Source: Pontibacterium sp049603715
GTDB lineage: Bacteria > Pseudomonadota > Gammaproteobacteria > Pseudomonadales > Balneatricaceae
Reading direction: 5' to 3'
DNA length: 64,000 bases
Assembly: GCA_049603715.1 (NCBI GenBank)
Contig: JBMYSW010000007.1
Location: 1-64,000, forward strand
Each line of letters starts with the position of its first letter. Position 1 is the stretch's first letter. The translations under genes and the position numbers were made by a program. Under the pieces are notes generated by a model. The model was not told the origin of the DNA. It saw only the letters and a list, made by a program, of their open reading frames with translations, and searched no databases. Of this stretch, positions 1-7,898 are shown piece by piece.

Positions 1-1162
1 ACAAGGTCAAGGTAACCGCCAGAACCATCAGCGAGCCAATCACAATACCCTGCCACGCCCGCCATTCCCAAAACAGGTGTAAATAAAAGCCACCCGTACT
101 GGCACCCACATAATAAAAGACCAAGTAAAGCGACGAGGCACTGGCACGGGCCACTTTTGCGTTTTGGCTCACCCAACCACTGGCACATGAATGAGACACA
201 AAAAAGCCAAAGGCATTGATCAAAAAGCCACATAAAATAATGTTGAGCTCATCAGATAGCGTCACCAACGTGCCCACCATCAAACATACGATTCCCAACG
301 CCATCACAGGCATCTGCCCAAAGCGAGCCACTAAGCTACCCGATACACTCGACCCCAGCGTTCCCGCCAAGTAGGTTAAAAACAACATTCCTAGCCATTT
401 TGGTGATAGCGAGTAAGGCGCCTCGGCCAATACAAACACAATAAAGCTAAACTGATTAATAAAGATAAAAAAGTTTAAACCACCAATAAGGTAAGCCATT
501 AACAAAACAGGGTTACGCAAATGCCCGGTCAAATCAGCCAACATGCGCTTAGGGCGCAACGACTGGGCCTCAAAGCGTTGAGACGCGGGCAGTAAATACG
601 CACTGACCGATAAACAAATAAAGCACACCAACGTCATCACCAAAAACACAGGCGACCAGCCCAACCACTCACCGGTAAAACCACCAATTAAGCGACCTCC
701 CAAGCCACCCAGTGTGTTACCTGCAATGTACACACCCACAGCCGACACCAAAGCACGATGGCTAAACTCATCGCCCATGTACGCAATGGCAATGGCAGGC
801 AGCCCACCTAAACACAAGCCTTGCAACGCCCGCAGCCAGAGCAGCTCGCTAAAGCTATCCACTTGCGATAGCAGCAAAGACACTAACAACACACCCGCCA
901 TGCTGCCCAACATCAAACCTCGACGGCCTAATACGTCAGATAGCGCACCATAAATGGGTAACGATATACCTAACATCAGTGTCACTACCGTCATACTCAA
1001 ACTCGCTTCTAACGGCGTAATTTCAAAGTCTGCCGCCAACATAGGCAACAACGGCTGCGTTACATACACATTCGAAAAGATCATAAAAGACCCCACCGCC
1101 AGCGCGACGGTGGCAAACCAATAACTACGACTACCGTACTGCACACCTTGCGAATCAGACAT
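1..1162 (-). CDS. ynfM: MFS transporter, YnfM-like (3' end outside window)
   Basis: About 387 codons are visible from the ATG at 1162, and the frame is still open at the window edge, so the C-terminus is missing. The translation is a polytopic membrane protein of the 12-TM major facilitator drug/metabolite proton antiporter type. It has a loop motif of the form SDVLGRRG after the second helix, and the segment VYIAGNTLGGLGGRLIGG is close to the equivalent stretch of E. coli YnfM. A divergent LysR gene lies 108 bp away, as in E. coli ynfL-ynfM. The substrate cannot be read from sequence; export of a small metabolite or drug is the family expectation. Confidence 0.85.
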   Translation of the reverse strand, partial: MSDSQGVQYGSRSYWFATVALAVGSFMIFSNVYVTQPLLPMLAADFEITPLEASLSMTVVTLMLGISLPIYGALSDVLGRRGLMLGSMAGVLLVSLLLSQVDSFSELLWLRALQGLCLGGLPAIAIAYMGDEFSHRALVSAVGVYIAGNTLGGLGGRLIGGFTGEWLGWSPVFLVMTLVCFICLSVSAYLLPASQRFEAQSLRPKRMLADLTGHLRNPVLLMAYLIGGLNFFIFINQFSFIVFVLAEAPYSLSPKWLGMLFLTYLAGTLGSSVSGSLVARFGQMPVMALGIVCLMVGTLVTLSDELNIILCGFLINAFGFFVSHSCASGWVSQNAKVARASASSLYLVFYYVGASTGGFYLHLFWEWRAWQGIVIGSLMVLAVTLTL

Positions 1163-1241
1163 GCTCACACCTCTACCAAAACAACCTCATAACGAAGCTG
1201 GCACTCTAACAAAGGCGAATAAATCAAAAAAATAGATAGTT

Positions 1242-1258
1242 ATGATCTTATCCATCAT
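1242..1258. promoter_or_regulatory. Candidate LysR operator between ynfM-like gene and LysR gene
   Basis: A dyad ATGAT-N7-ATCAT sits in the A+T-rich 108-bp divergent intergenic region, 12 bp before the LysR start codon. LysR proteins usually bind short dyads in the region shared with a divergent target and repress their own gene. The assignment rests on position and symmetry only. Confidence 0.35.
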
Positions 1259-1270
1259 TATAATTGATAC

Positions 1271-2170
1271 ATGGATATCAAATCGTTGCGCTACTTTTAT
1301 GCCACCGCCCAAGCCCTGAGCTTTACTCAAGCGGCTAAGGCTATGCACGTGGTTCAGCCTGCCATTAGCATGGCGGTTAAAAAGCTCGAAGAAGAGCTGT
1401 CACTGACGCTGTTTCATCGCTACGACCGCAAAATAGCGCTGACCGACGAAGGCCGTATTTTGCTAGGCCACTGTCAGCGCATCTTTCAGGCGATAGACGA
1501 CGCCAAAGTAGAAATGGACGAACTTCGCGGGCTTACTAAGGGTGAGGTACGTGTGGGTATCCCTAACATGTTGGGGTCCTACTACTTTCCCGAGATTTTT
1601 ATGGCGTTTCGCAAGGCTTACCCCAGCCTGACGGTATCCGTCACCGAGGGTGGTGCAAGCGACCTACAACAGCAGCTCGAACAAGGTAAACTCGATGTCA
1701 CCATGCTCGTTGCCGCCTCGGCCTCGCCTAGCCTGATGACCCAAACCATCATTAAAGAACCCATGATGGTGATTATGCCAACGGATCACCCCCTAGCTCA
1801 GCATTCAGCGGTAGATGTTGAGCAGTTCTTTGCCCATAACCTCATTCTTTTTAAGCACGGCTATTTCCATCGCAACTTGGTGGATCGCCTCGCAAAAGAA
1901 CACAAAATGCCGCTAAAAATTTCATTCGAAACCAATATCTTGCAGCTCATGAAGTCCATGGTTGTGGCGAATGAAGGGCTTACGACACTGCTGCCCCGGG
2001 TAATTCAAGACACCCCTGCGCTAACAGCTCGCCCCTTTACCACCTCAGTTGAGCTCAACTTGTCAATCGCTTGGCGAAAAGAGGGCTACTTGTCGGTCGC
2101 AAACCAAACCTTTATCGACTTTTTGTTGAACGAAGGGCGGCAGCTTATCCACCAGCCCAGCAACAGCTGA
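1271..2170 (+). CDS. LysR-family transcriptional regulator
   Basis: This 299-residue protein has the standard LysR layout. A winged helix-turn-helix occupies about residues 1-60 (LRYFYATAQALSFTQAAKAM, then QPAISMAVKKLEEEL), followed by a linker helix. A periplasmic-binding-protein-like effector domain starts near residue 90 (VRVGIPNMLGSYYFPEIF). It is transcribed divergently from the YnfM-like exporter and most likely controls it and itself. The inducer is unknown. The length is normal for the family and no defect is visible. Confidence 0.92.
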   Translation: MDIKSLRYFYATAQALSFTQAAKAMHVVQPAISMAVKKLEEELSLTLFHRYDRKIALTDEGRILLGHCQRIFQAIDDAKVEMDELRGLTKGEVRVGIPNMLGSYYFPEIFMAFRKAYPSLTVSVTEGGASDLQQQLEQGKLDVTMLVAASASPSLMTQTIIKEPMMVIMPTDHPLAQHSAVDVEQFFAHNLILFKHGYFHRNLVDRLAKEHKMPLKISFETNILQLMKSMVVANEGLTTLLPRVIQDTPALTARPFTTSVELNLSIAWRKEGYLSVANQTFIDFLLNEGRQLIHQPSNS

Positions 2171-2226
2171 ATGACAAGTGCCGCATAAATGTCTATTATG
2201 CGCGCACAATTTTTTGGAGAAAGACA

Positions 2227-2508
2227 ATGCTAAACGTAAACGAATACTTTGACGGCAAAGTAAAATCTATCGGCTTTGAAAACGCAGAAGGCAAAGTAAC
2301 TGCCGGCGTAATGGCAGCAGGCGAATACGAATTTGGCACCAGCGAAGACGAGCTAATGAAGGTGACCAGCGGCCTACTTAAAGTCAAACTACCAGGCAGC
2401 GACAGCTACGTTGATTACCCAGCAGGTACTGAGTTTAACGTTGCAGCAAACCAGAGCTTCCAACTGATCGTTGAAGCACCTGCAGCTTACCTTTGCTACT
2501 ACAGCTAA
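2227..2508 (+). CDS. ppnP: Pyrimidine/purine nucleoside phosphorylase PpnP
   Basis: A 93-residue single-domain cupin of the former YaiE/DUF1255 family. PpnP cleaves a broad range of nucleosides with phosphate to give the base and ribose 1-phosphate. Recognisable features are the N-terminal NVNEYFDGKVKSIGF block, the GVMAAGEYEFGT strand and the C-terminal AAYLCYY. The ATG at 2227 was chosen because GGAGA lies seven bases upstream and the resulting length matches E. coli PpnP; an in-frame TTG at 2071 lies inside the LysR gene. A hairpin follows the stop codon. Confidence 0.93.
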   Translation: MLNVNEYFDGKVKSIGFENAEGKVTAGVMAAGEYEFGTSEDELMKVTSGLLKVKLPGSDSYVDYPAGTEFNVAANQSFQLIVEAPAAYLCYYS

Positions 2509-2515
2509 GGTCGCT

Positions 2516-2547
2516 CTTGCCGCTTTAACGCCCGTTAAGGCGGCAAG
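2516..2547 (+). terminator. Hairpin after ppnP
   Basis: CTTGCCGC and TTAAC pair with GTTAA and GCGGCAAG around a short loop, starting 8 bp after the ppnP stop. The T-run is poor (TCTCTCC), so termination may be inefficient or Rho-assisted. Confidence 0.5.
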
Positions 2548-2758
2548 TCTCTCCAAGCACCTCTTCTTAACTTCGCTTAAGTCTCCGTCGCTGTAGGGCA
2601 AACCAAGCCTAAAGTCGGGGATACACCAGCTTTACTCAACTTTTCTTGAATATATTTCCAGCGATTGCTGATAGCCTAGCCAGTTTTTTAGCCAACCCTA
2701 TGGTAAACTTGCCCGCCTATTGAAAGCTGACGGAACTAACCTAACTGAGTTCGCGAAT

Positions 2759-3991
2759 ATGAGCAAAACCACTTCCCTAGAAAAGAGCAAAATCAAGATC
2801 CTTCTACTAGAAGGTGTTCACCAGTCTGCCGTTGATACCCTCAATGCAAGCGGTTACTCCAACATTGAATACATCAAGGGCTCGATTCCTGAAAAAGAGT
2901 TAATCGAAAAAGTAAAAGATGTTCACTTTATCGGTATTCGCTCGCGTACTCAGCTTAACGAAAACGTTTTTGAAGCTGCTAAAAAGCTTGTTGCTGTTGG
3001 CTGTTTCTGCATCGGCACCAACCAAGTTGACCTAGACGCTGCGACTCGTCGTGGTGTTGCCGTCTTCAACGCACCTTACTCAAACACGCGTTCAGTAGCT
3101 GAGCTTGTGTTGGCTGAAGCCATCATTTTGCTACGTGGCGTTGCTGAAAAGAACGCCAAAGCTCACCGTGGTGAGTGGCAGAAGAGCGCGGTTAACTCTT
3201 ACGAAATCCGTGGCAAAAAGCTTGGTATCGTGGGTTACGGCAGCATCGGCTCTCAGCTAAGTGTCTTGGCAGAAGGCCTTGGCATGGAAGTTTACTTCTA
3301 CGACGTAGTTACCAAGCTACCACTAGGTAACGCTAGCCAAGTAGGCAGCCTAGAAGAGCTATTGGGCATGGCTGATGTTGTGTCATTGCACGTACCAGAA
3401 ACAGGCGCAACCAAAGACCTTATGGGCGCTGAGCAGTTTGCTCAAATGAAGCCAGGTTCTGTGTTCCTAAACGCAGCTCGCGGTACTGTGGTTGATATCG
3501 ACGCATTGTGCGACGTATTGCGCGACGGCAAGCTACTAGGCGCTGCAGTCGACGTATTCCCAGTAGAGCCTCGCACTAACAATGACGAGTTCATCTCACC
3601 ATTGCGTGAATTCGACAACGTGATCCTAACACCACACGTTGGCGGCTCAACCATGGAAGCACAAGAGAACATTGGCTTTGAAGTAGCAGAGAAGCTGGCT
3701 AAATACAGCGACAACGGTACTTCAATCACTTCTGTTAACTTCCCTGAAGTGGCGCTACCAGAGCACCCAGACGTTCACCGTTTGTTGCACATTCACGAAA
3801 ACGTGCCTGGCGTACTGACTGCAATCAACACTGTTTTCTCTGAAAACAACATCAACATTTCAGGCCAGTACCTACAAACCAACGACAAAGTGGGTTACGT
3901 AGTCATCGACATCAACGCAGAAAGCTCTGATGTTGCGATTGAAAAGATTCGCGAAATCGAAGGCACCATCCGCGTTCGTCGCCTTTTCTAA
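2759..3991 (+). CDS. serA: D-3-phosphoglycerate dehydrogenase
   Basis: Oxidises 3-phosphoglycerate to 3-phosphohydroxypyruvate, the first step of serine synthesis. The 410-residue protein has the same length as E. coli SerA and aligns along its whole length. The NAD-binding glycine motif GYGSIG lies at about 159-164. Catalytic Arg, Glu and His are expected near 241, 270 and 293 (NAARGTVVD, VDVFPVEP, LTPHVGG). A C-terminal ACT domain (about 340-410, LHIHENVPGVLTAI) suggests serine feedback inhibition, as in E. coli. The ATG at 2759 gives the family length; an upstream in-frame TTG at 2720 would add 13 unmatched residues. Two terminators follow. Confidence 0.97.
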   Translation: MSKTTSLEKSKIKILLLEGVHQSAVDTLNASGYSNIEYIKGSIPEKELIEKVKDVHFIGIRSRTQLNENVFEAAKKLVAVGCFCIGTNQVDLDAATRRGVAVFNAPYSNTRSVAELVLAEAIILLRGVAEKNAKAHRGEWQKSAVNSYEIRGKKLGIVGYGSIGSQLSVLAEGLGMEVYFYDVVTKLPLGNASQVGSLEELLGMADVVSLHVPETGATKDLMGAEQFAQMKPGSVFLNAARGTVVDIDALCDVLRDGKLLGAAVDVFPVEPRTNNDEFISPLREFDNVILTPHVGGSTMEAQENIGFEVAEKLAKYSDNGTSITSVNFPEVALPEHPDVHRLLHIHENVPGVLTAINTVFSENNINISGQYLQTNDKVGYVVIDINAESSDVAIEKIREIEGTIRVRRLF

Positions 3992-4004
3992 TTGTTATCC
4001 ATAC

Positions 4005-4031
4005 CAAAGGCGTAGTTGAGCTACGCCTTTT
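4005..4031 (+). terminator. Terminator after serA (first)
   Basis: AAAGGCGTAG pairs with CTACGCCTTTT around a short loop, 14 bp after the serA stop codon, giving a compact hairpin with a short T-run. Confidence 0.75.
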
Positions 4032-4043
4032 GATGTATGACCA

Positions 4044-4080
4044 AAATACCAGTGGAGTTGCACTTCACTGGTATTTTTTT
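4044..4080 (+). terminator. Terminator after serA (second)
   Basis: AAAATACCAGTG pairs with CACTGGTATTTT and is followed by further Ts. It is the stronger of two tandem hairpins and isolates glcB from serA transcription. Confidence 0.8.
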
Positions 4081-4128
4081 ATTTAACCCTTTCTAAAGCC
4101 TTTTTTTAGGTAACCCCTTCCTCTCTTG

Positions 4129-4161
4129 CCCCACACCTGCCCCACACCTGCTCCACACCTA
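4129..4161. repeat. Three 11-bp tandem copies (CCCCACACCTG type)
   Basis: The unit CCCCACACCTG occurs twice exactly and a third time with changes (CTCCACACCTA), head to tail. It is too short and too few to be a CRISPR. The period is about one DNA helical turn. Confidence 0.7.
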
Positions 4162-4407
4162 AAACAAGACTCCTCAAGCGTCACACCAACACATTAGCTA
4201 AACCTAATATTTGAATTTTTAAAGATAATGCGCGCAACTTAAATGCATTTGGCGGCATTTTTACCCCTATAACCTTCAACTAATAGCCATTATTCATGCT
4301 ACTTTAGATGCAATTGGGGCGACAAGGGTTACACTTTTCGATACTGTTGCAATGCACAAACAAGCAACACCGACAATAAAAGTATACGAACAAAAATAAC
4401 CATCGCT

Positions 4408-4431
4408 GCTTTGGCCCCCTCACGCCAAAGC
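4408..4431 (+). promoter_or_regulatory. Hairpin in the glcB 5' leader
   Basis: GCTTTGGC and GCCAAAGC form a perfect 8-bp stem around an 8-base loop (CCCCTCAC), about 30 bases upstream of the glcB start and ahead of its GAGG ribosome binding site. It is probably in the transcribed leader. Function unknown. Confidence 0.45.
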
Positions 4432-4460
4432 AACAAACGACACAACCATGAGGCCAGAAA

Positions 4461-6626
4461 ATGAGTCAACGTATTAAAATCGGACAACTCGATGTAGCCC
4501 AAGAGCTATACGACTTTATCAACACCGAAGCCCTACCAGGCACAGGTGTCGTGGAAAAAGACTTCTGGCAGCAGGTCGACAGCATCATTCACGAGCTTGC
4601 GCCAACTAACCGCGCACTCGTAGCTAAGCGCGACGAACTTCAAGCCAAAATTGACGAATGGCACCGCGCAAACCCTGGCAAGCCAGACATGGAAAGCTAC
4701 AAAGCTTTCCTGACCGAAATTGGCTACCTACTACCTGAAGGTGAAGACTTTAGTGCCGACACCACCAATGTTGACCCAGAAATGGCAACCATGGCCGGCC
4801 CTCAGTTGGTAGTACCGGTAATGAACGCCCGTTTTGCACTTAACGCAGCCAACGCTCGTTGGGGCAGCCTATACGATGCACTTTACGGCACCGACGCTAT
4901 TTCTGAAGAAGACGGCGCAGAAAAAACCGCAGGTTACAATGCTGTTCGCGGTCAAAAGGTCGTTGAATATGCACGTGGCTTCCTAGACCAAGCAGCGCCA
5001 TTAGCAGAAGGCTCTCACTCAGACGCTACTGGTTACTCTGTAATTTACGGCGAACTTGTAGCCGAGCTAGCTGACGGAACACGCGCATCACTGGCTGACG
5101 CAAGCAAACTGGTGGGTTACACCGGCTCTGCAGAAACCCCAGATTCCTTGCTATTCGTAAACAACGGCTTGCACTTTGAAGTGCAAATCGACCGCGATAG
5201 CTTGATTGGTAGTACCGACAAAGCAGGCATCAAAGACATCGTAATGGAAGCGGCACTCACCACCATTATGGACTGTGAAGACTCGGTTGCCGCTGTAGAC
5301 GCCGAAGACAAAGTATTGGCGTACCGCAACTGGTTGGGTCTTATCAAAGGCACACTAAGCGAAACCGTAACCAAAGGCGATAAAACCTTTACTCGTACCG
5401 TAAACGCTGACCGCACCTTCACTAACACCGAAGGCAAAGAAATGACCCTAAAAGGTCGTAGCTTGATGTTCGTTCGTAACGTTGGCCACCTAATGACCAA
5501 CAGCGCTATCCTAGACAAAGACGGCCAAGAAGTGCCTGAAGGCATCATGGACGGCATCGTAACCACCTTGATCTCAATCCACGACCTTCAAGGCAACGGC
5601 AAGTACAGCAACACCACCACGGGTTCTATGTACATCGTTAAGCCCAAAATGCACGGTCCAGAAGAAGTTGCTTTTGCAAACACTCTCTTCGGCCGCATTG
5701 AAGACGCACTTGGTCTAGAGCGCTTCACCATGAAAATGGGCATTATGGACGAAGAACGTCGTACTACCGTTAACTTAAAAGAATGTATCCGCGCAGCAAA
5801 AGAGCGTGTGGTATTTATCAACACCGGCTTCCTTGACCGCACCGGTGATGAAATCCATACCTCTATGGAAGCAGGCCCGATGATTCGCAAAGGCGAAATG
5901 AAGGGTGCTAAGTGGATCGGTGCTTACGAAAACTGGAACGTAGATAACGGTCTTATCTGTGGTCTAAGTGGCCGTGCGCAAATTGGTAAAGGTATGTGGC
6001 CAATTCCAGATCAAATGGCCAACATGCTCGAAATTAAGATTGGTCACCCAATGTCTGGCGCTAACACCGCTTGGGTTCCATCGCCAACAGCGGCTGTGCT
6101 TCACGCCATGCATTACCACAAGGTAGATGTATTTGCTCGCCAAAAAGAGCTAGCAGAACGTGAGCGCGCAAGCCTAGACGACATCTTGACCATTCCAGTG
6201 GCAGAAGACACTAACTGGTCAGCAGAAGAAATTCAGCAAGAGCTAGACAACAACGCACAAGGTATCTTGGGTTATGTAGTTCGCTGGGTTGACCAAGGTA
6301 TTGGCTGTTCTAAAGTGCCAGACATTAACGATGTCGGCCTAATGGAAGACCGCGCAACACTGCGTATCTCTAGCCAACACATTGCTAACTGGTTGCACCA
6401 CGGCATTTGTTCACAAGAGCAAGTGATGGAAACCATGCAACGTATGGCCGCAGTGGTTGACCGCCAAAACGAAGGCGACGCGCTTTACCAGCCAATGGCA
6501 GGTAACTTTGACAGCAGCATTGCCTTCCAAGCAGCGTGCGAACTGGTATTTGAAGGTTGTGCACAACCTAACGGCTACACCGAGCCAGTACTTCACCGTC
6601 GCCGCCTAGAGGTAAAAGCGAAGTAA
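4461..6626 (+). CDS. glcB: Malate synthase G
   Basis: Condenses glyoxylate with acetyl-CoA to malate, feeding glyoxylate from the glyoxylate shunt or glycolate oxidation into central metabolism. The 721-residue length matches the monomeric G isoform (E. coli GlcB, 723) rather than the shorter A isoform. Diagnostic blocks include MDCEDSVAAVDAEDK, the catalytic-arginine strand GRSLMFVRNVGHLM and the metal-site block MKMGIMDEERRT. The C-terminal helical region carries the expected catalytic Asp near 630. It stands alone, with no glycolate oxidase or isocitrate lyase gene alongside. A hairpin lies in its leader and two terminators follow. Confidence 0.97.
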   Translation: MSQRIKIGQLDVAQELYDFINTEALPGTGVVEKDFWQQVDSIIHELAPTNRALVAKRDELQAKIDEWHRANPGKPDMESYKAFLTEIGYLLPEGEDFSADTTNVDPEMATMAGPQLVVPVMNARFALNAANARWGSLYDALYGTDAISEEDGAEKTAGYNAVRGQKVVEYARGFLDQAAPLAEGSHSDATGYSVIYGELVAELADGTRASLADASKLVGYTGSAETPDSLLFVNNGLHFEVQIDRDSLIGSTDKAGIKDIVMEAALTTIMDCEDSVAAVDAEDKVLAYRNWLGLIKGTLSETVTKGDKTFTRTVNADRTFTNTEGKEMTLKGRSLMFVRNVGHLMTNSAILDKDGQEVPEGIMDGIVTTLISIHDLQGNGKYSNTTTGSMYIVKPKMHGPEEVAFANTLFGRIEDALGLERFTMKMGIMDEERRTTVNLKECIRAAKERVVFINTGFLDRTGDEIHTSMEAGPMIRKGEMKGAKWIGAYENWNVDNGLICGLSGRAQIGKGMWPIPDQMANMLEIKIGHPMSGANTAWVPSPTAAVLHAMHYHKVDVFARQKELAERERASLDDILTIPVAEDTNWSAEEIQQELDNNAQGILGYVVRWVDQGIGCSKVPDINDVGLMEDRATLRISSQHIANWLHHGICSQEQVMETMQRMAAVVDRQNEGDALYQPMAGNFDSSIAFQAACELVFEGCAQPNGYTEPVLHRRRLEVKAK

Positions 6627-6636
6627 TAGCAGCCTT

Positions 6637-6665
6637 GGCCTAGCTCCACTCTAGGCCTGCTTTTT
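6637..6665 (+). terminator. Terminator after glcB (first)
   Basis: GGCCTAG pairs with CTAGGCC and is followed by TGCTTTTT, 11 bp past the glcB stop. Confidence 0.65.
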
Positions 6666-6670
6666 CATTT

Positions 6671-6704
6671 GCCGCGTTCACTCCGAGTGTTCGCGGCTTT
6701 TTTT
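6671..6704 (+). terminator. Terminator after glcB (second)
   Basis: GCCGCG plus CACTC pair with GAGTG plus CGCGGC, followed by seven Ts. A strong intrinsic terminator. Confidence 0.85.
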
Positions 6705-6827
6705 GTTTTAGCGCCAGTGTTCGATCTGATCTATGATAACTGCACACAGCGTAACGCAAGCTTTCCGGCACGCTTTCTTAGCTCCCTTAAAGCGCCTCAA
6801 TGAACCGCAAAGAATCAAAGGTGATGT

Positions 6828-7646
6828 GTGACTCCTAGCGAACAACTGGTCGAATTTATCAAAGCACACCCCAAACTCACGGTATTAACAGGCGCAGGTA
6901 TGAGTACCGACTCGGGTATTCCTGCCTATCGCAACGCACAAGGCCAGTGGCAGCAAAGCAAACCCATGCAACATCATGACTTTATTAACCACGAAGCCAC
7001 TCGGCAGCGGTATTGGGCTCGTAGCTTGATTGGTTGGCCTACCATTCGCGATGCCCAGCCAAGCATCGGCCATATTGCACTTAGCCGCATTGAGGCTTTG
7101 GGTTATGTAAAACAAATCATCACTCAAAACGTCGATAGCCTGCACCAACAAGCAGGTAGCCAGCACGTGGTTGACCTGCACGGGCGTGCCGACCAAGTGA
7201 AGTGCATGGCCTGCGACCAACGATATAGCCGCGACGACATTCACCAACGCAGTGCTCGCGACAACCCTGCTTTTGCACAACTGCGCGCCGCTCCTGCCCC
7301 CGACGGCGATGCTAAGTTAGAGGATGTCGACTTTTCGCTGTTTAATGTCCCCAACTGCAGCTGCGGTGGCATCTTAAAACCCGATGTTGTGTACTTTGGC
7401 GACAATGTGCCACAAGAGAGGGTGCAAAGCGCCCTCGACCAGCTTCAACAAAGTGATGCACTACTCACCATTGGCACCAGTTTAATGGTGTATTCTGGTT
7501 TTCGTTTTTGTAAGCGCGCTCATGCTTGGGGCCTGCCTATCGCTGGGCTGACTATGGGTACCACACGGGCCGACGAGCTGTTTAGCTTAAAACTCAGTGC
7601 CGACGTATCCAGCACCTTAGCGCAAGCAGCCGAAAAGCTTGCCTAG
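6828..7646 (+). CDS. Sir2-family NAD-dependent protein deacylase
   Basis: A 272-residue sirtuin that removes acyl groups from lysine using NAD. The NAD-binding motif GAGMSTDSGIPAYR lies at 22-35, NVDSLHQQAG at 101-110 and the catalytic His at 118 (LHG). Zinc cysteines are at 126 and 129, then 177 and 179. GGILKPDVVYFGD and the late GTSLMVYSGFR block resemble class II (SIRT4-like) bacterial sirtuins. The second zinc pair is C-x-C rather than the usual C-x-x-C. The start is GTG at 6828, with AAGGTG just upstream. Nothing nearby links it to a defence system, so a metabolic deacylase is the best reading. Confidence 0.92.
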   Translation: MTPSEQLVEFIKAHPKLTVLTGAGMSTDSGIPAYRNAQGQWQQSKPMQHHDFINHEATRQRYWARSLIGWPTIRDAQPSIGHIALSRIEALGYVKQIITQNVDSLHQQAGSQHVVDLHGRADQVKCMACDQRYSRDDIHQRSARDNPAFAQLRAAPAPDGDAKLEDVDFSLFNVPNCSCGGILKPDVVYFGDNVPQERVQSALDQLQQSDALLTIGTSLMVYSGFRFCKRAHAWGLPIAGLTMGTTRADELFSLKLSADVSSTLAQAAEKLA

Positions 7647-7836
7647 CTGCCCCACCTGCCACCATTTCCTTAATTTAATGGAATAAAGCCAAGACTAATC
7701 AGAGTTTCGCTTGCCCGAGCCATACAAAACACTGATATTTTTGGTATATTCAAAGCATACGTTAATACTTATTTGTATCGCGCGATCAACCCTATCCAGT
7801 CGCGCAACAAAACCCTAATGATTACTTTATCCACAG

Positions 7837-7871
7837 GCGACTAAGGATCGTTTTGCCTGCTTTTTAGTCGC
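7837..7871 (+). promoter_or_regulatory. Stem-loop in the leader of the CsgG-like lipoprotein gene
   Basis: GCGACTAA (7837-7844) pairs perfectly with TTAGTCGC (7864-7871) about 28 bases before the start codon. The loop can form a smaller inner stem. It sits just upstream of the ribosome binding site region (CAAGGA), so it could affect translation or mRNA stability. No T-run follows, so it is not a good terminator. Confidence 0.45.
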
Positions 7872-7898
7872 ACTGTATAGACAAAACAAGGACGATAG

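Larger units (their letters stand above)
3992..4460. other. 469-bp intergenic region between serA and glcB
   Basis: Holds the two serA terminators, a short 11-bp tandem repeat (4129-4161) and an A+T-rich stretch leading to glcB that presumably carries its promoter. A perfect hairpin (4408-4431) precedes the glcB ribosome binding site. No additional coding sequence with a convincing ribosome binding site is seen. Confidence 0.6.

Noticed and set aside
4129..4161. Short tandem repeats as a CRISPR array
   Set aside because: Units are 11 bp with no spacers and only three copies.
6828..7646. Sir2 gene as part of an antiphage system
   Set aside because: The protein is a stand-alone, zinc-containing class II-like deacylase with all catalytic motifs. 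It has no fused or neighbouring pAgo, HerA, TIR or Thoeris-type gene.
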